A model generated the notes under the pieces. That model saw only the letters and a program-made list of their open reading frames with translations. It made no database searches and was not told the origin of the DNA. The translations under genes and the position numbers were made by a program. 64,000 bases of DNA from Sporosarcina sp. Marseille-Q4943 (GTDB lineage Bacteria; Bacillota; Bacilli; Bacillales_A; Planococcaceae): positions 1,027,001-1,091,000 of the forward strand of contig NZ_OX031157.1 in NCBI RefSeq assembly GCF_943736995.1, written 5' to 3'. Each line of letters starts with the position of its first letter. The stretch's first letter is position 1. Below, piece after piece: positions 15,612-24,679 of the stretch.

Positions 15612-16541
15612 TTATCTTTTAATGCTTCCTGAAACGAGTATGGAGCCCGCAATGACAATGATTGCACCTATGACAAATTGTAAATTGACCGCCGTACCGA
15701 TAAAGACAATTTCGGTTAAGATCGCCCAAAACACATACGTATTGTTCAGTGATTGTCCCCTGGCAGCTCCGATTAAATCAATTGACGAATAATATAAGGA
15801 ATAATTAAGAGTTCCTAATAGCCCGGCGATGACGATGACCCATACGATGCTCGATGTCGCCGCTTCAAATACTAAAGGATAGCCATGCAGCAATGGCACG
15901 AGTATGATTCCATAACTGAATGCGGATGTAATTTGCCTTATATTAATCGCGTATAGCGGGACGACTTCCTTACCTCTCATCCCCCAAGCGCCGATTACAC
16001 CTTCAAGCCCCCAAAAGATGGCGGCCCCTAATGAAAACAAGATTCCGATGAAAAAGGTGCTTTCTGCGTCAAATTTTGTTGGCACATATGCCAGTATAAT
16101 GACCCCGATAATACTCAACACAACACCGGACCATGTTTTTTTATTCATTTTTTCCTTCAAAAAGAAGTATGCGAGCACGGCTCCTATGCCAGGAAATATA
16201 GAAGCAATACTTGCCGCATACGTTACACCGGCATATTGAATCCCAAGGAAATAAAAACTCATTGCCAAAGGTCCGCCCGCCAATGCACCTAACACTAAAA
16301 TAGCGCCACTCTTCGTTTTATAAAGCTTCAAGACATTTATAAATTCGCCCTTAATAATCATCAACAACGAGATCCAAATTGAAGAGAAAAAGTCATGCAT
16401 GAACGCAGCAATTATTGGAGCAATTATTACAGCCTCTTTAAATGGTGTGCTCGCAATAATAATGCCAATAATGACTGTATCTACACCCCATGCAATTGCG
16501 GACGTAGCCCCTAAACTTATACCTTTAGCACTTTTTTTCAT
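15612..16541 (-). CDS. EamA/DMT-family transporter
   Basis: A 309-residue integral membrane protein with about ten hydrophobic segments in two homologous halves (EamA domains); the first half begins GISLGATSAIAWGVDTVIIG. Family members export amino acids, sugars or other metabolites; substrate unknown. The start at 16541 follows AGAGGTAAAG. It is flanked on both sides by ~146-bp repeats (C and D), as if the gene were an insert between two copies. Confidence 0.85.
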   Translation of the reverse strand: MKKSAKGISLGATSAIAWGVDTVIIGIIIASTPFKEAVIIAPIIAAFMHDFFSSIWISLLMIIKGEFINVLKLYKTKSGAILVLGALAGGPLAMSFYFLGIQYAGVTYAASIASIFPGIGAVLAYFFLKEKMNKKTWSGVVLSIIGVIILAYVPTKFDAESTFFIGILFSLGAAIFWGLEGVIGAWGMRGKEVVPLYAINIRQITSAFSYGIILVPLLHGYPLVFEAATSSIVWVIVIAGLLGTLNYSLYYSSIDLIGAARGQSLNNTYVFWAILTEIVFIGTAVNLQFVIGAIIVIAGSILVSGSIKR

Positions 16542-16670
16542 CAGCTTTACCTCTTCTCGATAATCATTTTTTGTTGTTAAATGATTGCCTTCTATCGGTA
16601 TAGTTTTTCCCATTGCAGCGAAAATACACATGAAAAATGCGACCCATGATTTTCCCTATTTCGCCTGACT

Positions 16671-16816
16671 GGTGCCTGTGCAGAGAACAATTCAGACTAT
16701 ACACTACAATTGCATAATAAAAATAAGGAAACCATCCGATTCAATGATCGGCTAGTTTCCTTACGAATATTTATACAAAAGATTGAATTGTCATAAATGC
16801 GCCTTGCACAGGCACC
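16671..16816. repeat. ~146-bp inverted-repeat element, copy D
   Basis: Begins GGTGCCTGTGCAG, ends TGCACAGGCACC; central AAGGAAACCATCCG / CTAGTTTCCTT hairpin like copy C. Its right end runs directly into the 15-bp triplication at the end of yueI. Confidence 0.9.
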
Positions 16817-16855
16817 GAAGTCTCTGGCACCGAAGTCTCTGGCACCGAAGTCTCT
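16811..16855. repeat. Three perfect 15-bp tandem copies at the repeat/gene junction
   Basis: GGCACCGAAGTCTCT occurs at 16811, 16826 and 16841. The first copy contains the right terminus of element D (GGCACC) and the third reaches into the TAG stop codon of the yueI homologue. It looks like local slippage or repeated junction formation at the element's edge. Confidence 0.9.
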
Positions 16856-17303
16856 AATTTTCCGGCTTGAAAAGTTTTGAGATTGCCGAAAACAGGCCTT
16901 TCTTTTTGCTGTTTTGAGGCTTTTCAACATTCGGTGTTTCCCTTTTTACGTAAATTTCTTCTTTGTCAATAGCATGGTCGTATGCGAGGATGATACCAAT
17001 TTCGGAATCATGATTTTTATTTGTGACAAATGTATAAGGCACATCATACTTGGAAGCAATTTTGGTATATTTTAAAAGCACTTTATAGTGTATATGTCCA
17101 TTCAGATAAAGACGAGCTTCTCTGTTTTCCTTTATCGCGTCCTCGACTTGTTCATAAATGCCTCTTTCTCTTACTTGTTCTTTTGTAAGCGCGATGACAA
17201 TCCGTTCACGAATTGTTCCAAGAAATTTCCGCCGTTCGTCTGGCTTTGTTTCTCTAGATCCATGAATTCCTTGCTGAATATAGTCATCAATATTACCAGA
17301 CAC
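16854..17303 (-). CDS. YueI family (DUF1694) protein
   Basis: About 149 residues starting (GTG) SGNIDDYIQQGIHGSRE, with KPDERRKFLGTIRERIVIAL, the strongly conserved opening of YueI proteins. Function unknown; the fold resembles ribosomal L7Ae/HS6-type proteins by family description. A GTG at 17303 with GGTGAGGTTGAG upstream matches the usual YueI N-terminus; a longer frame from an ATG at 17369 lacks a binding site. It follows carbamate kinase by under 80 bp and may be the last gene of that transcript. Its stop codon lies within a 15-bp tandem repeat. Confidence 0.8.
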   Translation of the reverse strand: MSGNIDDYIQQGIHGSRETKPDERRKFLGTIRERIVIALTKEQVRERGIYEQVEDAIKENREARLYLNGHIHYKVLLKYTKIASKYDVPYTFVTNKNHDSEIGIILAYDHAIDKEEIYVKRETPNVEKPQNSKKKGLFSAISKLFKPEN

Positions 17304-17379
17304 CTCAACCTCACCTGCCGAATTTAAATATTTTTCCTTAAACAAAAAGACAGCTACTAGAGCTGCCATTCTGTATATA

Positions 17380-18318
17380 TTATAGAGTTACGCGAGTGCC
17401 TGTTTTGCCTTCGAGTGCGTCTTGAAGTTTGTCCATTGAAGTGATAACGACGTTTTTGCCGCCTTTTTCCAAGAACATGATCGCTGCTTCGATTTTCGGA
17501 CCCATGCTTCCTTTAGGGAAGTGGCCTTCATCCATGTAGCGAAGTGCTTCTTCAACAGTCATTTCGAACAGGTTCTCTTGTTGTGGAGTACCGAAGTTGA
17601 TTGCTACTTGCTCAACGCCAGTTAGGATGAACAAGTAATCAGCGTTGATTTCTGCAGCTAATAGTGCGCTTGCGAAGTCTTTATCGATAACAGCGTCTGT
17701 ACCTTTTAACATGCCGTTTTCTTCGACAACAGGGATTCCGCCGCCGCCAGCTGTGATAACAATGATCTCTTTATCAAGTAGAGCTTGGATAGCATCTTTC
17801 TCAACGATTGTAACTGGTTTTGGAGAAGCAACGACGCGTCTGTATCCACGTCCGCTGTCCTCGATGTAATCGATTTTTTCTGTTTCAAGAACTTTGTCCA
17901 ACTCTTCTTGTGTGTAGAATGGACCGATCGGTTTTGTCGGGTTAGCGAATGCTGGATCTTCTTGGGAAACAACAGATTGTGTAACGATTGTCGCAACAGG
18001 TCGTTGGATGTTGCGCTCAACCATTTTGTTTCTGAATGCTTGCTGAATCAAGTAACCAAGGTTACCTTGTGTTTCAGCGTCCAACACGTCTAGTGGGAAA
18101 GCAGGAACGACAGATTCCGCCATTTGGTTTTTAATTAATGAATTTCCTACTTGTGGACCGTTACCGTGTGTAATGACAACTGTGTTTCCTTGTTCGATCA
18201 GATCAAGAACAGGTTCGCAGCTCTCATTGATATTGTGCATTTGCTCTTCAAGTGTTCCTTTTTGGCCTTCTTTGATGATTGCGTTACCGCCGATGGCTAA
18301 AACGATTTTTTTACTCAT
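17380..18318 (-). CDS. arcC: Carbamate kinase
   Basis: A 312-residue enzyme with VLAIGGNAI at the N-terminus, ITHGNGPQVGN near residue 50, ITAGGGGIPV and GSMGPKIEAA, all standard for carbamate kinase. It converts carbamoyl phosphate + ADP to ATP + carbamate. No arginine deiminase genes are nearby; it follows FdrA/AllF and AllG, so here it should conserve the carbamoyl phosphate released from oxalurate as ATP. RBS AAGGAG. A weak hairpin (CCTCTT/AAGAGG, 18387-18413) precedes it. Confidence 0.95.
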   Translation of the reverse strand: MSKKIVLAIGGNAIIKEGQKGTLEEQMHNINESCEPVLDLIEQGNTVVITHGNGPQVGNSLIKNQMAESVVPAFPLDVLDAETQGNLGYLIQQAFRNKMVERNIQRPVATIVTQSVVSQEDPAFANPTKPIGPFYTQEELDKVLETEKIDYIEDSGRGYRRVVASPKPVTIVEKDAIQALLDKEIIVITAGGGGIPVVEENGMLKGTDAVIDKDFASALLAAEINADYLFILTGVEQVAINFGTPQQENLFEMTVEEALRYMDEGHFPKGSMGPKIEAAIMFLEKGGKNVVITSMDKLQDALEGKTGTRVTL

Positions 18319-18454
18319 CGATAACTCTCCTTTAATTAAGAAAAATAAACTACATTTGCAAGTCCAACTGTTGGAGTAAAATGAAACCTCTTCATTTTAT
18401 CACAGAAAAGAGGAGAGGAACTAGCTACAAACCATCCCTCTCCACATGAATCCA

Positions 18455-19732
18455 TTATTCCGCAGCTTCGATTAGTCCAAGCTTCACTGCGTAAGCATCG
18501 ATCGCTTTTTCAAAAGCAGCTAATGGAGCACGAACAGTACCTGCACCGATTTGGCCCACGCCAGCTTCTTTGTGAGCGATACCCGTGTTGATAATCGGTT
18601 CGATTCCAGTTTCAACAACTTTTCTAGCGTCGATTCCTAGGCAAGAACCTTTGAAGTCCCATGTAGGAATTGAGAAGTTCGGGTTGTGATCGATACAAAT
18701 ATCCATCATATCATTACTTGTGTTAACTGCATCGTCCATACCACCAGCGCCTACGAAGCGTGTAACACCAGGAGCAGCGATCATTGCAAATCCACCAACA
18801 CCGAATGTTTCAGTGATTGCACTGTCACCCATGTCTTTACAAGCCATATCTTGATCGTATCCTGTGAAGAATAGACCTTGTGGCGTGTTAACTGGCGCTG
18901 TGAACCATTGGTCACCCATGCCTGCAATACGGATTCCGAACTCATGTCCGTTACGGCACATTGCTGTTACTACTGTACCATGTTGGATTTGTCTAGCTGA
19001 GTCCATAACCGCTTTCGTTGAAGCCATCGCAATGTTCAAGAAGTACTGATCCGTATCAGCTAGGAATTGGATAACGTCTTGCTTGTCTTTTTCGTCTACA
19101 TCCGTTTGTAGAATGTAAGGAACGATGTCTTTCAAGAAAATAAGTGAACCAGCAATATTACGTTGGTGGAATTCGTCACCCATTGTAATTGCTCTAGCCA
19201 TCATAACGTTTACGTTAAGGCCGTCACCTTTAATGTGAAGAGCTTTGGATAGTGTTGGTCCAAGAACATCTCTGAACCAGTTTAGACGGTTGATTACTTC
19301 TTCAGAGTAAGCACCGAAACGAAGTACTGCACCAATTCCTTCGTTCATCGTGCAATATGCGCGGTTTCCGCCGTCACGGTTTTCAGCAACGAGAACCGGC
19401 ATGCTTCCAGATGTGATTCCACCCATTGGCCCTACTGCGTTTACGTGGTGACAAGGAATGAATTCAACTTCTCCGTTTTCAAGCATAGCACGTGCTTCAT
19501 CAGCATTCGTTGCCCAGCCTTCAAACAATGCAGCACCGATGCAAGATCCTTGCATTGGGCTCGTCATGTTTTCCCACTTAATAGGTGGTCCTGCATGAAG
19601 TAGTACTTTTCCGTTTAATTCTTCAATTACAGATTTAGCTGGAACTACATCAATTAAAAATGGTGCGCCCGATACTACTTTATCGATAACCGCTCGGTTT
19701 GCTTCATCAATTGTTTTAAATTGTCCGTACAT
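18455..19732 (-). CDS. allG: Oxamate carbamoyltransferase subunit AllG (DUF1116, YlbE-like)
   Basis: A 425-residue protein of the DUF1116 family, opening MYGQFKTIDEANRAVIDKVV; other conserved stretches include LLHAGPPIKWENMTSP, GAALFEGWA and MCRNGHEFGIRIAGMG. In E. coli the homologue (ylbE) is one of three subunits of the oxamate transcarbamylase AllFGH. Here it lies between the FdrA-like gene and carbamate kinase, the same functional context. The start at 19732 has a perfect AGGAGG. It presumably acts in the cytosol in a complex with FdrA/AllF and the distant AllH. Confidence 0.88.
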   Translation of the reverse strand: MYGQFKTIDEANRAVIDKVVSGAPFLIDVVPAKSVIEELNGKVLLHAGPPIKWENMTSPMQGSCIGAALFEGWATNADEARAMLENGEVEFIPCHHVNAVGPMGGITSGSMPVLVAENRDGGNRAYCTMNEGIGAVLRFGAYSEEVINRLNWFRDVLGPTLSKALHIKGDGLNVNVMMARAITMGDEFHQRNIAGSLIFLKDIVPYILQTDVDEKDKQDVIQFLADTDQYFLNIAMASTKAVMDSARQIQHGTVVTAMCRNGHEFGIRIAGMGDQWFTAPVNTPQGLFFTGYDQDMACKDMGDSAITETFGVGGFAMIAAPGVTRFVGAGGMDDAVNTSNDMMDICIDHNPNFSIPTWDFKGSCLGIDARKVVETGIEPIINTGIAHKEAGVGQIGAGTVRAPLAAFEKAIDAYAVKLGLIEAAE

Positions 19733-19791
19733 TATGGTTTCCTCCTGAAAATTCAATATTTCTTAGAACCTTATCTGCGTTCAGCTCGAGC

Positions 19792-21537
19792 TTACTTAAG
19801 GAGGCTCAAGATTTTGCGAAGTCTTGGATTTCCTCCAGCAACTGGACGCCAGTCATATTGAACAACTCTGCCACCGGTAGCAGTGATCGATTCTGTGAAT
19901 TTCTTCAATCCAACGTTAACTACGCTTGGTTTTTCATTCAATAGCTTCTCGATTGCTTCTGAAACTGTAAACTCAACAGTTGCAGTTTCTTTTGCTGGAA
20001 CGACTTCTTTTGTACCTTCTTCAACTTGAATGCCAAGCATCGCTAAAGCAGTCAGAGTCGCTTGGTTGTTGCTATCGCGAATGATAACGCCAGCTTTTTC
20101 TAGTTTAGCTTTTTGCTCATCGATGTTTTGTGGATCTTGGTCAGTACCGCAAACAGTTGCAACGAAGTAGATGTTTCTGCCAGCTGCTTTTGTTTCGTTT
20201 TGGATTTTTTCGATGCCAGGGAGCAATGCGCCTGCCATATCGTCGTGTGCACCATATCCAAGAACAACGTCAAACAGGATAACTGCTGTTGATTCATCTT
20301 GTGCAGCTTTTTGGAAGAATTGAATTCTTGTATCCGGATCGATCATTGGGTGTGGTTTACCTTGCGTGTAAACGTCGTCACCAAGGTCGATTACTTCAAA
20401 GCCGTTTGCATTTAGAAGGTAGCCAGCTTGGTCATGGTCAGTTTCTCCAAGGTTCAAACCTCTGCTGATCAAAGTAGCTGCTTCATATCCAAGCGTTCCG
20501 CCGGAATATAGACCTTTGATTGTTTTTTGTTCAGGTTTCAAGTCTACTGCAGGTACTTCGTCTTCAAGGTGATTGTAATTTGGTTTGATCGGGTTGCCTT
20601 TTACGAGATCAACAGCAAGTGCTGCTGTTTCTTCAAGCGTGTTTGCATAGTACACATTTCCTTCATGGTTATGTGGCTCTTCTCCAAGGAAGATTGCAAC
20701 AACCGGTTTAGAAATGCTGTGTAGCAAGCTTACAACTTCGTCACGAACTTCTTTTGCAGGTGGCTTAGAAATAAGTGTAATCACTTCTGTTTGGTTATGT
20801 TGTGCCAATGCTTTAAGGCCGTCCAACATTGTAATTGCACCGATTTTGTCAGAAAGGTCGCGGCCGCCCGTACCGATTGCGTGGCTCACACCTGCGCCTA
20901 GACGATCGATTTCAGTCGTAACTTCTTGGATACCTGTTCCGGAAGCTCCGATTACACCGATTTTGCCTGTTTTCACTACGTTTGCGAATGCAAGTGGAAC
21001 ACCGGAAACGATTACTGTACCAGCATCAGGACCCATGACGAGAAGACCTTTTTCATGAGCTTTTTCTTTAATGCGGCGCTCATCTTCAGTCGTAACGTTG
21101 TCACTGAAAATCATTACGTGCATATCTCTGTCTAGTGCTTTTTCCGCTTCTTCAGCAGCGTATTGGCCTGGTGTAGAGATGATTGCAATGTTTGCATCAG
21201 GAAGTGCATTCACAGCTTTGTCCCATGAGTTAACAGTTTCGAAAGATTCTTTACCAGCGCTGATCGCTTGGTTGCTTAGGTAGTTATCAACTTCATCAAG
21301 CACTTCTTGGATTTTCTCTTCTTGATCCGTGTCAAGAACGATACACATATCGTTTGATGCTGCGCCTTCAAGCTCTTCAGTGAAAAGGCCAGCAGTTTTG
21401 AAGATGTCTTTGTTAGCAGGCGTACCCATCATGACTTGAACTTTGTTAACGCCTTCCATTGTTGAAATTTTATTCGTGAGAAGCATTAGGTTAACTGAAT
21501 CCTGGTATGAATTCTGTTTGACAATCGTATAAAGCAT
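19792..21537 (-). CDS. allF: Oxamate carbamoyltransferase subunit AllF (FdrA family)
   Basis: A 581-residue FdrA-type protein. The middle has a CoA-ligase-like Rossmann domain: GVIGASGTGIQEVTTEIDRL (about residues 195-215), GVSHAIGTGGRDL and IFLGEEPHNH; the C-terminal part contains LGYGAHDDMAGAL. The fold resembles succinyl-CoA synthetase alpha, but the gene order (FdrA, AllG, ArcC) indicates the oxamate carbamoyltransferase described for E. coli allFGH. The ATG at 21537 is preferred (GAGGTG nine bases upstream) over a GTG at 21549. A hairpin at 21621-21652 separates it from the allD genes, so it may have its own promoter. Confidence 0.88.
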   Translation of the reverse strand: MLYTIVKQNSYQDSVNLMLLTNKISTMEGVNKVQVMMGTPANKDIFKTAGLFTEELEGAASNDMCIVLDTDQEEKIQEVLDEVDNYLSNQAISAGKESFETVNSWDKAVNALPDANIAIISTPGQYAAEEAEKALDRDMHVMIFSDNVTTEDERRIKEKAHEKGLLVMGPDAGTVIVSGVPLAFANVVKTGKIGVIGASGTGIQEVTTEIDRLGAGVSHAIGTGGRDLSDKIGAITMLDGLKALAQHNQTEVITLISKPPAKEVRDEVVSLLHSISKPVVAIFLGEEPHNHEGNVYYANTLEETAALAVDLVKGNPIKPNYNHLEDEVPAVDLKPEQKTIKGLYSGGTLGYEAATLISRGLNLGETDHDQAGYLLNANGFEVIDLGDDVYTQGKPHPMIDPDTRIQFFQKAAQDESTAVILFDVVLGYGAHDDMAGALLPGIEKIQNETKAAGRNIYFVATVCGTDQDPQNIDEQKAKLEKAGVIIRDSNNQATLTALAMLGIQVEEGTKEVVPAKETATVEFTVSEAIEKLLNEKPSVVNVGLKKFTESITATGGRVVQYDWRPVAGGNPRLRKILSLLK

Positions 21538-21620
21538 GTTTTCACGCACCTCTTTAGAATTTTTTTGTACTTGCTTTTTTGACAGAAAATTGAAGAAACC
21601 TACGTAAAATTTGCACAGAA

Positions 21621-21652
21621 AAGCGGGTGGCCACTCAGGATGACCACCCTTT
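21621..21652 (-). terminator. Hairpin between allD and allF, probable terminator
   Basis: GGGTGG / CCACCC stem with partially paired 13-base interior, followed on the minus strand by GCTTTTCTG, eight bases after the allD stop. The short T-run suggests partial termination. Confidence 0.6.
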
Positions 21653-21659
21653 CTCCTTC

Positions 21660-22709
21660 TTACTTAGCAAAAGGGCTCTTATTATCGTAAGCATTGTTAT
21701 GAACAACGTCTGAAATTAAATATTCATAAATATGATCTACAATTTCAATTCCGTTTTCCTCGTATTGTTTCTCCCTTTCAGCACTTCTTTGTCCAGGGTA
21801 GGAAACGTGATCAAAACCAGGAGCCGGTTTAATGTTATTAAGATCTTTCATTGTTGTAGCAATACTTTCCTGGAACGCATTTAATCCTGTGAAGTATTCC
21901 GGATTAATGACAATATGAAGTTGTCCAAGATTTCGGTATTCGGTGAGATCATGGTACATTGATGAAACTTTGTTTCCAAATGGAAGTCCAAGCAGAATTC
22001 CAGATAGAACGTCAACCATCATCATGAGTCCGTATCCCTTAGGTCCAGCGATCGGCACTAAAGCATTCACTTTAAATGGATCGGTCGTCGGCTTTCCTTC
22101 GCTATCAACGGCCCATGTATCAGGAATGGATTCATTTTTTGATCGAGCATGAAGAATTTTCCCCCAAGCTTGAACGGTTGTTGCCATATCAAATGTAATG
22201 TTCTCTCCGTTTTTGCCTGGTGCCGCAAAAGCAATTGGATTTGTTCCGTAATATGGCTCTGATCCGCCGAAAGGAACGACCATCGGATCTGATTGGCAAA
22301 CTGAAATACCAATCAAATTCTCGTTGGCAGCTTGTTGAACAAAGTAAGAAAGGGCACCGCTATGACCGATTCTTCTTACGCCAACAACAGCTACTCCGTT
22401 TTCTTTTGCCATTTGAATTGCTTCGTCCATTGCTAATTTCGCAGCGACATGACCTACCCCATTATCGCCGTCAAATACAGCAGTGCAAGGACCCGTTTTC
22501 TCAAATGTGAAATCAGGATTCGCATTAAGTCCGCCTTTAGCAATTCGCTCTGCATAATATTCCACTCTCATCGCTCCGTGAGAATGAACTCCCCTGGCAT
22601 CCGCATGAACGAGCACGTCTGCAACGCCACGAGCATGTTCCTCGGTTAACCCTGCCTTATGCAGCTTTTTCGTAATCAACTCATTCAACTGCTCACTACT
22701 TAATCTCAT
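21660..22709 (-). CDS. allD: Ureidoglycolate dehydrogenase, copy 1 (LDH2/MDH2 family)
   Basis: A 349-residue NAD(P)-dependent dehydrogenase of the malate/L-lactate/ureidoglycolate family. Characteristic segments: RGVHSHGAMRVEYYAERI near residue 45, GHSGALSYFV near 120, GTNPIAFAAP, and GPKGYGLMMMVDVLSGIL. It should oxidise (S)-ureidoglycolate to oxalurate. The next gene upstream is a paralogue of exactly equal length, with roughly 70 percent identity by eye. The start at 22709 has AGGGGTGAG upstream. Confidence 0.88.
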   Translation of the reverse strand: MRLSSEQLNELITKKLHKAGLTEEHARGVADVLVHADARGVHSHGAMRVEYYAERIAKGGLNANPDFTFEKTGPCTAVFDGDNGVGHVAAKLAMDEAIQMAKENGVAVVGVRRIGHSGALSYFVQQAANENLIGISVCQSDPMVVPFGGSEPYYGTNPIAFAAPGKNGENITFDMATTVQAWGKILHARSKNESIPDTWAVDSEGKPTTDPFKVNALVPIAGPKGYGLMMMVDVLSGILLGLPFGNKVSSMYHDLTEYRNLGQLHIVINPEYFTGLNAFQESIATTMKDLNNIKPAPGFDHVSYPGQRSAEREKQYEENGIEIVDHIYEYLISDVVHNNAYDNKSPFAK

Positions 22710-22765
22710 TCCACTCACCCCTATTAAGTTCTTCAACCGGTTTATCTATATTCAAATATCGAATA

Positions 22766-23815
22766 TTATTCAGCGAAAGGGTTCTTATGATCATATTGAT
22801 TATTATGGATGACATCAGATTTTAAATACTCATAAATATCATCTACAATTTCAATACCGTTTTCTTTGTAGTCCTCGATGACGACATCATTATTTTGACC
22901 TGGGTAGAGGACTTTCGAGAAGCCCGGTGCAGGCTTGATTTGATTCAAATCTTCCATCGTTTGAGTGATGTCGTTTTTGAATCCAGTTAATGCCGTAAAG
23001 AATGCCGGATTGATGACAATATGAAGCTGACCTAATTTTCGATATTCCGATAAATCCTCATACATAGAGGAAACTTTGTTACCGAACGGAAGTCCGAGAA
23101 GAATTCCCGATAGCACATCTACCATCATCGCAAGGCCATAACCTTTTGGACCTGAGATCGGGAGCAATGCATTAACGTTCATCGGATCTGTTGTTGGTTC
23201 TCCATTGCTGTCAACTGCCCATGTATCTGGGATTGATTCGTTTTTAGAACGAGCATGAAGAATTTTCCCCCAAGCTTGTACAGTCGTTGCCATATCCAAT
23301 GTAATCATTCTGCCATCGCTGCTTGGTGCTGCGAAAGCGATCGGATTCGTTCCGTAATAAGGCTCCGCTCCGCCAAATGGAACGACCATCGGATCTGATT
23401 GACAAACCGAGAAGCCGACCAAGTCTTCACTTGCCGCCTGGTTCGTGAAATAAGAAATTGCTCCGCTGTGAGAGATATCTCTAACTCCAACGATGGCAAC
23501 TCCACTTTCTTTCGCCATTTTGATTGCTTCATCCATGGCTAGTTTCGCTGCTGTATGGCCATTTCCGCCATCTCCGTGGAATACTCCAGTGGCCGGGCCA
23601 GTTTTTTCGAATCTAAAGTCAGGATTTGTATTCATCCCGCCCTTTGCGATTCGTTCTGCATAATATTCCACGCGCATTGCACCGTGGGAGTGGATGCCTC
23701 GTTCGTCGGCAAACGTCAATACGTCTGCCGCGACATCAGCATGTTCCTCTTTCAGGCCGGCTTTTTGAAGCTTTGTTTTGATTAGACCTTTTAGATCTTC
23801 TCTACTTACTCTCAT
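22766..23815 (-). CDS. allD: Ureidoglycolate dehydrogenase, copy 2 (LDH2/MDH2 family)
   Basis: A 349-residue paralogue of the neighbouring allD gene with the same motifs (RGIHSHGAMRVEYYAERI, SHSGAISYF, GTNPIAFAAP, GPKGYGLAMMVDVLSGIL). Differences cluster in the N-terminal 35 residues, around residue 118 (RDISHSG against RRIGHSG) and near the C-terminus. Tandem duplication is the simplest origin. It may be redundant or have shifted to a related 2-hydroxy acid. Two adjacent ATGs; the second sits better behind GAGGTG. Confidence 0.88.
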   Translation of the reverse strand: MRVSREDLKGLIKTKLQKAGLKEEHADVAADVLTFADERGIHSHGAMRVEYYAERIAKGGMNTNPDFRFEKTGPATGVFHGDGGNGHTAAKLAMDEAIKMAKESGVAIVGVRDISHSGAISYFTNQAASEDLVGFSVCQSDPMVVPFGGAEPYYGTNPIAFAAPSSDGRMITLDMATTVQAWGKILHARSKNESIPDTWAVDSNGEPTTDPMNVNALLPISGPKGYGLAMMVDVLSGILLGLPFGNKVSSMYEDLSEYRKLGQLHIVINPAFFTALTGFKNDITQTMEDLNQIKPAPGFSKVLYPGQNNDVVIEDYKENGIEIVDDIYEYLKSDVIHNNQYDHKNPFAE

Positions 23816-23839
23816 CATGACACCTCTTCACTGGGATTA

Positions 23840-24607
23840 TTATAGTGATGCATCCCGATTGCAGTCTTTAGAATAAACATAAGTCAATGGTTCTCTTCCA
23901 ACTGCATACGCTGCTTGATGCACATATGGCGCCATAAAAATGTAGTCGCCTTTTTTGACTGGAATCCATTCGTTGTCAAGGTTATACATACCCTCTCCTG
24001 ACAATAGGTAAGCACCGTGTCCTTGATAGTGTGTTTCAACAAATGGGTGGCTTGCTGCCGGATCGAATGAAAGAATGTGGAAGTTCATATCAAATTCAAG
24101 ATCCAACGGCAATAGATCTTTCAGGTGAACGTTGTGCATATCGTCATAGTCCATGTACTCGATGTCATTCGCATGGCCGGAAACGACCCAAGGCTTGCGT
24201 CCGTCTTTCAATGGAATATGTTTTTGTTTGTATAGGAACAAGCGGGAATCACCTGACTCCATATTTTCCAAATACATTTTCACGCCTGGTGGGCAATATA
24301 GGTAGCCGCTTTCTTCCAGAATGAACTCCTGGTCGTCTGCTTTCGCTTTCACTTTTCCGCTAATAACGTAAACAAAGCATTGTACGTCTTCTTCACCACA
24401 GAAGCCTTCGCTATTCTTTCCGCCTTCATGCATTGTTACCATGTAGTCGACAAAGCCAGCGCCCAGCTTCGGTGAAGCCAAAATGGAGATTCTGCAATTT
24501 TCAAATCCAGGGATCACGTTATTCACTAATCCTTCTGGAGCGATTAGCGCATATTGACCTGGTTTAATAATTGACCTGCTTGAAAGTATATCTTTTGGAT
24601 AACCCAT
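23840..24607 (-). CDS. allE: (S)-ureidoglycine aminohydrolase
   Basis: A 255-residue bicupin starting MGYPKDILSSRSIIKPGQYAL. The two cupin halves cover about residues 40-125 and 165-245; the second has the metal-ligand set in HPFVETHYQGHGAYLLSGEG and a later APYVHQAAY. This is the ureidoglycine aminohydrolase (UGlyAH) pattern: it removes the alpha-amino group of (S)-ureidoglycine to give (S)-ureidoglycolate plus ammonia. It sits between allantoate amidohydrolase and the allD genes, matching pathway order. RBS GAGGAGAAT, ATG at 24607. Confidence 0.92.
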   Translation of the reverse strand: MGYPKDILSSRSIIKPGQYALIAPEGLVNNVIPGFENCRISILASPKLGAGFVDYMVTMHEGGKNSEGFCGEEDVQCFVYVISGKVKAKADDQEFILEESGYLYCPPGVKMYLENMESGDSRLFLYKQKHIPLKDGRKPWVVSGHANDIEYMDYDDMHNVHLKDLLPLDLEFDMNFHILSFDPAASHPFVETHYQGHGAYLLSGEGMYNLDNEWIPVKKGDYIFMAPYVHQAAYAVGREPLTYVYSKDCNRDASL

Positions 24608-24679
24608 CGTTACATTCTCCTCTGTTTGTTTATATTTCCAGGAGTACACCTGGTATTTACACAACAAATTGACTGCGAA

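Noticed and set aside
15428..15622. Small frames inside the ~146-bp elements (also 16697-16930 and 55570-55755)
   Set aside because: They arise from the repeat sequence, share no ribosome site, and differ in frame between copies.
19792..21537. Succinyl-CoA synthetase alpha subunit
   Set aside because: The Rossmann segment is related, but length, no beta-subunit partner, and the AllG/ArcC context indicate FdrA/AllF.
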